Shown here: piece by piece, positions 40,593-54,300 of the stretch
Layout of the letters: each line of letters opens with the position of its first letter
Numbering within the stretch: the first letter of the stretch is position 1
NCBI RefSeq assembly: GCF_030463565.1
Contig: NC_134653.1
Location: 31,681,150 to 31,745,149, forward strand
Length of the DNA: 64,000 nucleotides
Direction: 5' to 3'
From: Pelecanus crispus
Lineage: Eukaryota; Chordata; Aves; Pelecaniformes; Pelecanidae
Notes under the pieces: generated by a model
Seen by the model: the letters and a program-made list of their open reading frames with translations, nothing else
Told to the model about the DNA's origin: nothing
Database searches by the model: none
Translations under genes and position numbers: made by a program

Positions 40593-40880
40593 GAGGTCAG
40601 TTTTCCAACATGGGGAAGTCTGCCCTGGAGAATGCAGTGTTGAAATCTACCAGTTTGACCTGAAGGTTTTCCTGTCTCTTTGCTTTCTCTTGTATAGTGT
40701 TGTCTATAAACATTTTCTATTTGACGACATTTTGATTAGATCTTGGGATTGCAAAAATAATTTTGCTGGAAAATTAATCACACGTATTCCCTGTAAACAG
40801 TGATTTCATAAGACCTTTCTTGTACAGTTGTACAGCCAAAACTGCAAAATAATTTAATAAAGACACATCTTTACAAGGTA
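40593..40880 (+). other. HVCN1 3'UTR
   Basis: Short A/T-rich UTR running to the AATAAA at 40,856-40,861; cleavage is expected 15-25 nt later. Confidence 0.75.
40856..40861 (+). terminator. Poly(A) signal AATAAA of HVCN1
   Basis: Canonical hexamer 264 nt after the stop. It lies in AATTTAATAAAG, which on the minus strand reads ATTAAA (40,853-40,858), so the block could also serve the convergent gene TCTN1. Confidence 0.75.
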
Positions 40881-42210
40881 TACATCCACGAAAGTACCAC
40901 TTATTTTAAATAACTGATTTTTTCTTGTAGAAACTTGCAGTACAAATTATAAGAATCCAGGCTGGAAAGGTCATTTCTTCTCTACAAGCTGACCGTTCAT
41001 AATTAGTACATCTCTTCTTTGCCAACCATTATTTTCATATTGTTGGTAGTTTCCTCATTTCTGTTGCTGCTTGTGCCACTTTGTTATTTATATAACTTTC
41101 ATTTCAAAAATACCAACATACCACTCCTTTAGCTGGCAATCAAATCAGCACCAAAATAGAGGCAAACATGTGCCATCTTACGTCAAACAATGCCTTGTTC
41201 TCAGCAGCAGATTTGAGTTCTGATACTGCATTCTCTCATCATCTTCCATTTTAAGCATTCATTTGCGGCCCACTGGGCTGCAAAGTTCTTTCTGCTTCCA
41301 CAGATCATAAATCAACACATTAAAAGAATTAGAATATGTAAGAACAGATGTAGGTGAGTGGACTGCTGGGAACAGTTAGACTCCAGAAAAGCCATTAGAA
41401 AGCATATTCTAAAGGACCAGTCTGGTGTATGAACACAATGTGAACTTTTTCAGGTACTAGAAGGTCCCTGTGGTGAGACTACTTTATAGCTGAAGAGTAA
41501 GATTCAGTAAGTGGGAATTTGGAAAGGTGTTGACTGTAGCAGACATCTCCAATTGATTTCAGCTAGAGTCAGCTGGAAGGGTCATTGAGCTTTTCTGAAA
41601 GCATAACTTAACTGTTCGGATTTTTAAAGAAAGGTAATTAATTAGTGGTTTGGGAAAAATAGCTAGAAATATGTGGCTTATTCATCTATGAAAATAGATA
41701 AAGCCGAAGCCTCATCTAATAGCACATGATTACTTCAATTAGCAATTTAGCTCTGCTGTTCACAGAATAATGAAGCCTACTTTCCTTTGGAGCTGTACTG
41801 TGTCGCTGTGCTCCTCCCTTCCCCTCCTGCCTCCACCCTGCTGCGCAGGCAGCTCGGAGTAGCGCTACTTCAGAGCGTGCGATGTGCCGGAAGGCTGGTG
41901 GCTGTACATGTGCTGACTGGCCAGCCAGGGCCACCATCAAGTTCATACTGCAACATTTTTTCCTCTCGGCAGAGGTATAATTGGGAACTTTCCACTTAAT
42001 GTGGGGTTTTTTTTCTGCCCTAAATGCTTCTGAGAACCCTTACAAGGGCTAACCATTTCTCTCTTGGCCAATTTTAACCCAGTGTGTCTACAACTTAGAA
42101 GAAACTGATGGCCCATCACAGTGACTGGATAAACCTCGCTTCTCTAGGAAATGGACTAAAAATCAGAAAAAGCAGAAATATGGCTTTTCTTTTTTTGACG
42201 CATACTTACC
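40881..42210. other. Region between the convergent HVCN1 and TCTN1 stops
   Basis: No coding exon seen. It presumably contains the TCTN1 3'UTR on the minus strand. A strong donor directly after the TCTN1 stop suggests a 3'UTR intron here. Confidence 0.55.
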
Positions 42211-42354
42211 TTAGACAAATGGAAAGAAAAAATCAAAGGGTAACTTGGCATTAATGGTGGGCCAAGCTTTATAGCCTGGCTCTGCAGGTGAAGAAATATC
42301 AGTGAAAACAACAGAACTTGTTACAGGAATAGTCCTTTCCCTTCCTGAGGGAAG
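42211..42354 (-). CDS. TCTN1: TCTN1 coding exon 14 (C-terminus and stop)
   Basis: Residues 518-564 and TAA at 42,213-42,211. It starts [17 protein letters not shown] and ends [12 protein letters not shown], matching the mammalian terminus. The acceptor is TTGCAG|CTTCCC; a nearer CTCAG would shift the frame. The stop is followed by G|GTAAGTATG, a perfect donor. Confidence 0.94.
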   Translation of the reverse strand, partial: LPSGRERTIPVTSSVVFTDISSPAEPGYKAWPTINAKLPFDFFFPFV

Positions 42355-45300
42355 CTGCAATGAAAATACAAATAGTCATTAGCTTCAGTCTTCTCTTTGT
42401 ACGACTGCTTTGCTTGGACTGGGTTATATATTCAGCTGTTATTTGTAAAAAGGTTTGGTGGATTTTTTTTCCATTTACAGTTCCATGTTTCTTTTCATGA
42501 ATGATGTATAGATTTTTATTGAAGTGTGTTTTGGCAAGCAGCCCACAGTTGTGTTTGAGTTGGAACAGAAACTGTTGGGTGTAATGCATTCTAATATGAA
42601 AGTGCTACCTTTATCTAAAGAGATTAGCTGGGTCACTGTTGAACAGCTGATTCCTAAGCAAAACAAGCCATTCTTTTTATCTTAAATCCTGTAATTTAAT
42701 TACATACCTGCTTCAATGTGGTGGTAGTGATCGTTGCTGTAACATTGACTATTCTGGCTTGTGGATTGACAAGGGATCCGTATTTAGTCCACTTCACTTC
42801 TATTTCAAGTGATACTGGTATTTGGCATGAGCTCTGAAAGGTGTTATAAATTCTCTCATTGTCTGACTTGTACAGAAGCAACCACGTTAATTATTCATCT
42901 TATTAAACTGGCAGAATGCCCCCAGAAAGTTTGCTCTGGGAGGTTACCAGAGCAACTGTGCCATCTCTATGCCCCGGACTGCTGCCTGTGCAGGCACCAC
43001 AGGTGCTTGCAGCCTTGGCTCAGGGTTGGCTCTGCAGTTTCTCCATAGGTGACAAACAGACTCTGTAACTGCGCTTCAGGCAGCACTGTTCTACCTGAGC
43101 AGGGCAGGACTTTGGCTCTTGGTGATAGTGCTGAGCTGGCCCTTTTTAGCAGGGAGATTGATTTCAGTAATACTGCTGGGACAGTAGAAAATCCTTAACT
43201 CTGCCAGGGCAGAATTTTGAAGCCTACAATTTTAAATATCTTTAGGTATTTCTTCTTGAACTGTCAAGTTTCTGGTTACAGAAATCATTTGCTGTTTAGT
43301 TGCAAAAGCATGCAAGAAACCTATATACAAGCTGTCATTGAGGGGGGTGGCTGTCATTCATCACATGCCAAGCAGCACTGCCTACTGCCAGTTGCAGGGA
43401 CTGCGCTGCATCAGGAGGAAAAGGTCTAGTACAGAAGACATTAAGAATGAACGTAGTGTTTGGGTCACTCAAGTATACTGTTTCTGTGCTTTAAAGGATT
43501 CTTGCTATCTTACTGTAACCTGGTATAAGAGCACCAAGGAGAAACACTGATTCTGTCACTTCACTCTTTCAACCTTACCTCTTGCGCTTCATCCCACCTG
43601 AAGAGCAAGACTCTAAACTGTGGCTAGAACTCATTTTATACCTAACATGTTGTCCTGATCCGTAACTGAGGCGGCTGGATACCAGCTTGACTAAAAGTAA
43701 ACCCCGTCTTCTACAGCAAGAGTGAAACTCTTCATTTGTGAATATTCCAGGAGGACTCTCCTCCAGTTAGTTTCTGCATTTTTTTCCCTATACGTCTGAG
43801 AAACCTAAGCTGATACTGTAGTACAGGTACAGATCTCAGGAGAGAGGACAGTAAGAGTGAAGGGGTTGGTGGTAGTGGTGTAACTTTCACCTGTTCTGAG
43901 GTGTGCAGGTGAGTTATCGGCACCCAGTCAAGCACATCCTGGGCTTGAGAATTTCCAAATGAGGCCACGTATTCAGGAAAGCTTTGTCCCTTCAGTAAAT
44001 CTAGGAGGATCTGAGTCAAAGGCTGGCATTTCATAGCTGCAGTAATTCTTCCAGGAAAAAAAAAAAAGACAAGTTAAAGCAAAATCTATTGGTTTGGCAC
44101 AGTAATAATTTCTCCTTGCTCTCATGCACTGTTCAAGCCTTCTGGCTACAGTTGATAATGTACACAATCTTTTCAAGAGAAAGACCATCGTTAATTAAAT
44201 GACATTTTTTATAATTAAATACTTCTACAGCAGTAGATCCTAATGGAAAGGGTTGTCAGAGGGTTAAAAGCACTAAATCAAAAAAAAGAAGAAATGTCCT
44301 CTTACCGTAACTTACAGCCTGATATCATGTTATAACCAAATAATATTGGGGTTCTGGCTCCCTGTGCTGCCAGACAGTCCTGGTTGGATGTACTTTGCAG
44401 AATGGTAAGTTGACTGTATTTGTTAGTATTCTGAATGATGCCAGATGTAACACCCAGTTAAAGGGAAATTAAATACTTTTGACATATATAATGAAGAAAG
44501 AATCCTTAATCATATCCTTAAAATACATCTGAAAATTCTATAATAGCTCAAGACTCCTCTTACACTGTGAAGAAGCACTAGAGTGTACAATGAAATCTAC
44601 CTCCCTAAAAAGTCCCAGGAGATTGCAGTCAGGACTGAATCATTTGCTACTTCTAAAACATAGCCAAAAAAGCACACTTTTACTTTTGTTACAGATACAT
44701 TTTATAGATGTCCATGCTAGAAAGTATTTGTGAAGATGGACCAGAACAAGTGCTGCAAACAAAATTTCAACAGGGAAAGGATATCCTTGTGGCCGGAAGC
44801 CTGCTCTTACAGGCAGTCCAACAACATAACCAGGATTACCACTGAGAGGAACTGGCTTTGTATTTACCTGCAATGAAAACATTACAGTATGAGTTCTTAT
44901 CCTGTACTGAAGTGGTTGAAAAACACAGAAATATTTAACTTATTTTAGGATTAGTAATTGCCTTGAACAATGATAGTAGTAAGACTGCTCTGTAAGATTA
45001 TAACAGTTCTCTAACATTGGGGCAGGCTTTGCTTTCACTGGATACAGTTAGAGTCGCAAGACGACTCTTCCAAATGTGAAAAACAGACTTTGGAGACCTT
45101 CATTGCCCAGTTCTGAAGTGCTGCCTCATTTGTGCATCCAGGGCAAGTTACATTTTTACCTTGCTGCTAACAATTGTTCTGATTTAAGTTTAATAAGTTT
45201 TGTAATTAAATGTCTTTCAACGAGTCATCCGTAACATCTCTAGCAGTTACCTGAGTAAAGCTGATTTCAAAGCTCTGCTGTATTGAAAGTGCTGCTTTGT

Positions 45301-48300
45301 TAATTGCCCCCAAGACAAAAGAAGCAGCTGCTTCTATTATTTCTCCTGCGTCTGTGTATGTAATGTGATAACTCACCTGAAAATTAAACATTTTAGATAT
45401 TAATTAGAACAAATACATAAAAGTATGAAACTAGAAAAAAAAAAAACCCTTATGTAAGTATTGTTTTCTTTCTTCCTCGCTTAAGAAACACTCAACTACA
45501 CGGTAGAGATAGACTATATCCTCAGTTGTAGTAAGAATGGGCCCAGAAAACAGGAGGAACTGAAGTACTGCTCAGCAGGTGGCTAGTCATTTTACAATGA
45601 CTGTGCATTAAAAACACAAAGACCTGCCTCTCTGTCCAAGGCAGCATATGCTTTTATAAGCTCTGATACTTAGGGGCTGATTAGACACTTTCCTTCCAGA
45701 TGCTGATCTAGCTTTCTCCTACAAATTAAGACACATGGGTTGGAAATACTGCCTATTTATTCTAGTTTGTCACTCATTTCCTGTCTGCAAAGGGAGAGAT
45801 TCAAGAAAAGCAAGAAAAAAAGCTGTGGTCTGATCTGACAGACAAAAACAAGACATTCACAAAGTAGCCGCATCAGCAAATTTACGTATAAAGGACATGA
45901 CTGTTAGCCACAAACCAAGCCACTGATTAGCAACGGCCAGAAATGGATCTAGGGTTGGAGTCTTAAAAACCAACTTCTTGATAAATGTCTTCTAAGCATA
46001 AGCCAAATGTTCATCTATTTAAGATGAAAAGATGAGATGATTTGCACCGTGTATTCCTCTGTCTCTGCCACTACTGAAGTAATCTTCTCCCAAGCATAAT
46101 GTAGATTCTAAACTCGTGTTATTGTCTGTTATGTCATATACACACAGTAATAATAGAAAAGGATTTCAGCCTGTCTCTGTTATGTTGCATATAGTTATTA
46201 TTTCATTGCAAAACACTCTCTTTTATTCCAAAGTCAGTGTTTCTCTTGTCACATTTGCTTTAGAGATGTCACAATACATGGAAACTGTGCAAGGCCTTTC
46301 TCACATCTTTGTAATTTGTGAATCAGAAATTATTTGATGCGTACATGCTTTCCATCAAACGCGAGGAGGAAAAGGACTGTCATACCTACCCCAAGAACTA
46401 TATTTACACACAGTTCATCCAAAATCATAGGGAGCCTGAGGACATCACTACCATTAAGCAAAGTCTGCATTCCATTCAGAGACTGGATAACTATAGACTG
46501 GACAGTAATATTAACCTGAAAAACAAATTCGTGTCATTTCTGAATATTGTGTATAATTATTTTTTGCTTTTTCTGTTTTATTATATTTGTGACCCTTCCG
46601 GGTTCTGTTCTACAGAGACAGCAGTCAATAATCCTCTGAACACCTGCTATGTTACATGTATTGCCAAAGTTCAATAAAAGGTTCTATTTTTAAGTAACTA
46701 GCGAGAGTAACTTAGAAAGAGAGTGTTTTACATGAGGAGACTGCATCAGGCTTAAATGTTTGCACGTAGCATGTTATCTTGGAGTTGCTAAGTATCATTA
46801 CTGATAGCAAATGATAGAAATTTTTTAATTTAAAGATTAAGGATAAAAAGTCCCTGTTCTGATGAAGTCAGTGAAAAACTCTGACTATAATTAAGAATTT
46901 TGCCCCGAGCTGTTCCAACTAAGTTAGAAGGATACTTACCATCTGACTTGATTTGGGTACCTAGAGGACAATAAAAGAACAAATTCAAACAATAGCAAAG
47001 GCATGACCTATTACAAGTAGCAGTTAAGTAAAGCAGTTAAGGGATAACTGCTTTGCCTATTTAAATCTCTGTCATTACAATAACTTTTACATCGTGGAAG
47101 TGATTGGATATATACTCCAGTATCTAGGCAGTGTCAAAATAACTGCTATTCTTTGTGGCTAGTAGGCAACATCTTACAGTCCAAGCCTCTTCTTCCCCTG
47201 ACAGTAACTGGAAAATTTCTTAGTGACTTCCATCAGCTTTCTGTGAAGCCTAGCTTTGACAACATTCCCAATAAATATACAGTGCATTCAATAAGTAGTA
47301 GCTGAATCTAGTGTTTCGCTTGGACACTCAGTTTGCAACTCAGAACTAAGAAACACTGAAAAAGTTTACTTGCATCAGAAAGGTGACCCAGGAAAGGCTC
47401 CTCAGCTTGGCATGACTATTATTGTGCATCATATCGTTTGACCTATTGAGGGCGTCAGAGAACATTGTTCCTACTGCAGATCTGTGCAAAAACACTTGTA
47501 ACTATTCACAGGCTGCCAGTTTAGGAAGTCTGCCAGGCTGTTCGTACCCAAAGAAATGAAGAGCTTTTGTTGTCCCATTCTGACAGTAATGATTCCATAG
47601 TTTCACGGTCTCTAAACAAAGAAATGAGAAGCAAGTATCGCTCTTGTTATACAGCACGTGGACATGCACACTGGAAATTTTCCACCGAATTTTCATGGAA
47701 AGGCAGAAATGTCAGACCAAGGTCATCAATCAGGCCTGCAAAATACTCAACATAGAGCACCATTTTGTCAAAAGTTTTATTTTTGTGACTTCCCAATGAG
47801 TGTTTGATTCTCATCTTTGGGAAGGGACCAAAAATTGGACTCTGACCACGAAGCAAGTTCTGCAGAATTATGAGAGGATACAGAGACCAGTCTGCTCATC
47901 TAACATCACGGCAGAGAACACATTCCTGTGAGCTGGAGACCTGGAGGTGATACAGGTAAAGTCTGTCACATACTGTCACATATTTATATCAACATCCTGA
48001 GGTACAGCTCAGCCATCAGAATCAGCTGTATGAATAAAAGTGCTTGCAAAGATTAGAGTCATCCTTCAGGGAAACACGCTCATTCTGACTAGGGTAGAGG
48101 GAATGATCACCGCTCCTAAAATTCAATTTATCTGTGACTACGGTGATAAATTTATGTTTCTGTAGGTCACTGGCAGAGAGCACTCCAGCCTCACTGCTGC
48201 CTCCCACTGACTCATCTTCACACCAGCAGGGAGGCAAGCAGGGGCAGGCAGCAGCGCATTGCTTTGGCAGCTGCACAGTACACGCTAACTGTAGTATGAA

Positions 48301-51300
48301 GCATCGCAACATTACAAGTATCCCTCTTGGTTGAGGGTTCCAAGCACCCCAATGCCCCTTGGGTCTGCTGGACAGGCGAGGGCAGGGAGCAGAGGTGAAC
48401 TGCAACAATTACAGACCTTCGTATGACTCAAGTTGCCCAGCCTGGCAGTGAGCAGGGGCTCATAACGATGGGGTTTTCTGAAGGAACAGCTGTATCGGCC
48501 CTCTCACCCGGGGCTCCCAGCAAGCCTTCCTGGGTTGACGTGTTTTGCCATTTCTTTTGCCGGCAGCTCCACCTGCTGGCACTGGAAGCGCTCCCTGCTC
48601 TGCCCTGCGACCACCCTGTCCCCAATACCAAGTCACTTCTCTATTGTCACATCCCATCTTCAGCTCCCTTTGGAAAGGGGGGTTTCCTACAAATCATCTC
48701 TAGCGTCTACCCAGCCTTCTCCAGTTCTTGTATCTGATCCTTCCTGAATCTCCAATGTACTCTGGACAGAAGTCTGACCTCTCCTAAGCTGGGCCATTGT
48801 AATTGGCAAAGAGCACGTGGGTAACATGTTATGTACTGTTCTAGTGAGGAAGGGGAATTAATCTTTTAATTCAAAAGCATTCAGCTGCTTGGAGCCTGTG
48901 TTGACACATGCTTTTTACTTTCTGGTTCTACAGCCACCATGAACTCTAATTTTGGGTGCACATGGAAACACTCAAAGCCCTCCTGAAGCTGAGTTTTTTT
49001 CTCCTCTTCCACAGTGGGATGATCAAAAGCCAAGATCTGTGAACAGCCCATTGCTGATTTCAGCGAGGTCCTCAAAGATCAGGAGAATGATCCCACCTGT
49101 GAGAATGTGAACTACTTAGTGGGCTTTCCTTTACTGTTGATAGGTTTGGAATCTGTGAGGAGACCAGAAGGGGTCTTTAAGCAGTGACTCACTATGGAGT
49201 ACTAATTAAATTAATTTAAATGATTACATAAATTAAAAACATTTTAATGGTGGAGAGTATGCTGTTTCTTGATGACCTTCGGCTTCTGGAAGGAGCTATC
49301 AAGTTAAGGTATTACATATTTCAGTTTAAATTTTGCATACATGATTTCTTTGTCTTCCTGACTATCTGTAAAGGGGATTTATTTTTATGTAAGACATCAT
49401 CCTCCAGTTCAAAAAGGAATGAAAAAGTAAGCTTAGCTTTGAAAAATAACCACAGACTGGATTTGGTAGTAGGCTGGATACAAACAAATTTGCTCTCAGT
49501 GGGGTAAACCATCATGTTCTTTGAGGAGTAGAAGGAAGGCTTAGCATGCATGGGCAATACCTTGTTACTAAAAACTGAGGCTTGTAAGAAAGGTATATAT
49601 GCAGAGGACTAAACCTTACAGGTTCTTCTTTAAGTACAAAGGTTTACCAACTCTTTAAAACCCAGACTTATTAGAATTATGCACTCTGGTAATAGGCTTC
49701 TTGGAAAAGCTTGAACATGCACAAAAGCATAAAACTGCTGCCACTGCAGCAAGCACTAGCTCAGTGATACAAGCTTGTGTCTTCAAGATTGTTATTTTTG
49801 TTGGCTAAGCAGAGAACAGTAAATGCTTCTGTCACCGAGGCTTAAAGTAAAAACATTTCCAAAGGCTTTCTGTATAAAAGTCTGTTGCATAGGGAGATTT
49901 TTTTTTTCCCAACCCACAATTTAAAAATCCAAATAAAACATCATATCCTTTAGTAAATAGAAGTTATTTAATTCTGGAGACACAAAAAGATATCAATGGT
50001 CAGCTATATGTTTCAAATCATACTTACTGCTAAAATGCTGGAGTTGATATAGAACAGCATACTAACTGCTTGAATGTTGCCACATTTTTCCACACTTACT
50101 GATCTAACGCATTTTGTAGCCTGGTTTACTAAAAACCCTGGAAAAAATTCACAAAGTATTACTGAAGGAAATTAAAGAGTAATTATGAGAAGCAGAAATA
50201 AAAAACAATAAGAACCTCAAGTATAAACAAAAATGAAGGTAAATGTAATTACTATTGCAGATAAGGTTTTATCTGAGCTATAGAGAATGATACTTTCTTA
50301 GATTCTCCAGAAATGCTATGAGACAAAAATATTACTTCTTAACAACAGAAGCTTAATAAAAGCTAGAAGATCTATGACTTAATTTTTGAGATCTCATAGG
50401 ATTTTTTTTTTTTTCTTTCACAAGAGACTTCAGTTTTCCTATGGTCATCATCATCATGATTGTTATGATACCATATTTAATAATAACAGTGGGTTTTGGA
50501 AAATGCAGGTGTGTGGTTTTGGTTGTGCTTGTGGCTTCTTCCCCCTGCCCTGCCCCCGCCCCACAGATTTTTCAGGAAACTGTGTGAAAGGTTAAAATGT
50601 AGGGCTCAAGCCTACAAGTCTGACTTGACTCGCATTCAGGCTGTAAAAGTAACTTCATTGTACCAAAGGGACATCTTACAAAGGTTGCCCAGTTAGGTCT
50701 TGCTTTGTGTAATACCCTATTCCCTCATGGTGTCACCCTTGTACTATTTTATTAAACCAATTATGCCAAATAGGATGTTTTATTGTTGGATAAACAACCC
50801 ATTAACAAGACTCTCAAGGATTTACATATCTAACTTTAAATGTTTAGTATAGATGCAACACAACTTCCAATCTATGTCTAAAAAAACCCCAGAGAAACAG
50901 AAGCTATTTGAAAAACATTTGTTCATTAATCTTTATGTGAATTTATATTTGTGTGTGTGCCAATTTACTGACTGACTAAGCTCAAGTCAGAGCAGAATAA
51001 AGTAAATAAACTGGAATTCAAATGCATTTTCTAACCTGCAGGATTCGCATCAGAGCACCAAGAGGAGACAACAGGACTAGGTAGTCTTAGAAATGCATCC
51101 GCTGTCTGTACAGGAACACCATACTGTCAAATAAAACAACATATTCAAGTATATAGGTGTGTTTCAGTCCATGGAAGGTTTTACAGCATTTGTATTAACA
51201 ATAAATCTGACTAAAAGAAGTACCTATTTCCACTATATCTGTCAATACTGTATACTACTTTGTGCATAAATTCTTAAGCCACTGCTAACAGCTTTATGTT

Positions 51301-54300
51301 TACAACAGCAAAACAGCTACTTATTTTTCAAAGATCTTAAAAAATCTAGTTAACTTTTTAAGTAAGCTAACATAAAATGCTACACTTCTTATTTTTACAT
51401 TTCTATATTTAAAGACCAAAATAAAGTTTGTCTTTTCCAGAACAACTGCATTTTTTTAAAGGCAGATGCAAACAATGATTGCTTGTTCTTTTATGGAACA
51501 ACTTAGTATTAATTGAATCAGATAATTATTTACCTCGTATCTGTAAGTTTCATTCACATCAGAAGGATTTTGAGCATCTGCGTTCATATGCCAGCTGTCA
51601 GGCTCAGCACTGAAAGAAGCACTTCCAAACCGTTTAAGCAACTGATCAAAATTTTCAGACGTAGGCATTTCAGAGGAACTGAAGGAGAGTGCTTGTTTAT
51701 CTGTCAAAACATTTTCAAGAATGAGATAACTTTTAGGATAAAAGATACAGAAACAGTATTTAGCAACAATTTTTCCTTCTGGAGTTGTTAAAGACTCAGT
51801 AACAGAAAAATATCAATGCAACTTTTCTTTAAGAAAAGCTTTCTCTTTTCTTTAACAGAAAACCTAGGTGGTATCTTAATTCATGATTTCGCCCAGATCC
51901 ACAAAACTTAAACTTAAGGAAAGAGGTAAGTCCCTTTCTTTCAAAATCACATTTTATAAGAGTATATATTCCAAAACAAAGACGTGCCAATTAGTGTCTA
52001 CAGTTTCCATGCTAAGTATTCAAATGACTAGTGCACAGTCATAATTAAATTAGGAGAACATAGCACTGATCGCTTCTTACTTCCCTGCAAGTCACTGCAA
52101 AGCTGGGCATAAAAGATTTGTACCACTGGTGCCTATTACATAGTTACAGTAACAGATCAGGAAGGAGTCAGTTTCCCTTCAAACAACTTTAAATGTGATT
52201 TATTGAGGATGCCAAATTATTTACAAAAAACCCCAAAACCCAATTTTTTTTTTTTTTTCAACAAAGATGACTAAGAGAATATGAGATGTTTTAACTCTGT
52301 GTTTCACAACTGAAAAGTTTAAAATATACGGACTGTGAGCGTACAGAATAACCAGTTTTCTGGCAGGTTTAGTTACTTTTAATTTTAGTCCGTTTCTGGT
52401 ACCTAAAGAGCTTATAAAAATAACAGCACGATGCTTAATATTGGCAACAACACTACTTACAGTTTGTAGCATGAATGCAGAAAACACTGGGATTGACTTG
52501 GTCAATTAATTTAAATATCCTTTCTGGTGGATTTGCTTCAACGTCAAGTGAATATATAGCAGCTTTCTGACTACAAAGACGGCTGTCACCTCTGCAAACA
52601 ATAATAATAAAATCAATGATCCAGTAGAAGTTAGTATGGACCATATTTTTAAATTCTTTCCATGTATTGAGGCAGCATCAAAAAAGCACAAAAGAGATTA
52701 CTCTTTTTAACACAATTTGCATAGCAATTGTGCCTCCTTAGAAGGCTTATATTGTTTTATACTGTGCGCTTAGTAATAAATCATAGAAAATTCTCAAAAA
52801 TGTTTTATCTAGCAGAGGAAACAGTATGAGCAGCAACATGAAGAAAAGTAAGAGACATACCAGGGGGGAAAGGAAGAGCCTGACAGAAATAATATTAGAG
52901 CTAAAATGGCAAGTTGGATGGGACCCAGATGGTGTGAGACACCACAAATGCAGGGTGCACCACAAGCTACACGCAACTCAGAAGCACTTTTATTTATACA
53001 ACACAAGTGGGAAGTATGACCTTTAGGGTAATGTGATGGCATGTAAACCAGAAAAAAGGTCAGTTTTGTGAATATTGGAATAATATTCACTTTGATGGGG
53101 CGGGAGGGGGGCAGGAAAAAGTCCTACTTGAGATGCACATAAAATGAATGGCAAAATGAGAAATAGGGAGGTGAAATAACCCATCCAATCTAGTGAAAGT
53201 ATTTGTAGATGTGCTGTGGGTTCATCAACAACAGCCCAGAACTGCAGTAGGCTGCACAGCGAATGTGCCAGTTCATACCCTGAAGAGTACTGGTGTGTCC
53301 TACATGCTAGAAATACAAGATGATGATCCTTGTAAAACTGGTACTTAGGCAGAATCAAAGCAGTCAAGGACAGATACTGAAGAAGTGAAATGACTTTTAG
53401 AAATTACTTTTTAAGCATGGAGTTAAACTTCTCCATGAGGTGAACCATTTGTTAGTAGGATCACATCATAAATCAAACACCCTTTTTCCTCTGTTTCAGA
53501 GATCACATAGACTCTCATTTGCGATCAGTCAAACCCTTCTGCTAACACAATTATGCAAATGTATATAAATCTAGATGTAAATAATGAGATCCACAATACT
53601 TGCAGTCATCGAAAGTCCCATGGATTTTCATGCAAAATGAACATTTTACACAAAAAAAAATTTGGGGGAAGAAGCACAACTTCATTTTATGCATTTCTAG
53701 TTGACAACGACAGAATAGTCACCTCAGACAATTAAACTGTCACTTGGGAAGGCGTGATTAGACCTTTCTGATATATATAAACATCTATAAATGGGTAGCA
53801 GTAGTCATTGTGTGCAAGAACAATAAGAAAAGGCAGTCTGGGATGACTGCTAATTCAAATTTCAAAGCACCGAGAATAAACCCCAGTGTTCAGATTGGCA
53901 TAATTTATGCAGAGGGTGGGTTGAAGAGCTGTACTTAGTGTTCTGAGAAGTCACCAAGAGACTTCTGCATTACGATTTTGAAGTGAGCTTTCTTAACTCC
54001 TTTTTGAGAAGATGAAATTGGGTGAAGGTGTTTTCAGATAAACTGTAAATAGCAAAGAAACAACTATCGGCATTACCTTATTGATATAAGGTTACACTTT
54101 ACTGTTTGTAAAGTGACAGACTGGCAGTGAAGCAGCAGGTTAGGACACTGACTTGTAAAACTAGGATCAGAACGATGCTCATGCTACTTCATTAAGCCCT
54201 GAATTGATCAAGTTTCTAGCTGATATCATAAGCCATAATGAAAGAGGTTACTGATAAATTGCCTATGACCTATGGAGGTGGCCAGACGGTCCCATGCTAT

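Noticed and set aside
40938-40990. AAGAATCCAGGCTGGAAAGG segment as a CR1 remnant
   Set aside because: Only a short, weak resemblance to the CR1 3' end and no following diagnostic blocks.
44841-44850. CCT|GTAAGAG within TCTN1 exon 10 as the true donor
   Set aside because: The sequence after it, VRAGFRPQ-G, aligns with the conserved AAGFQPHKG of human TCTN1, so it is coding.
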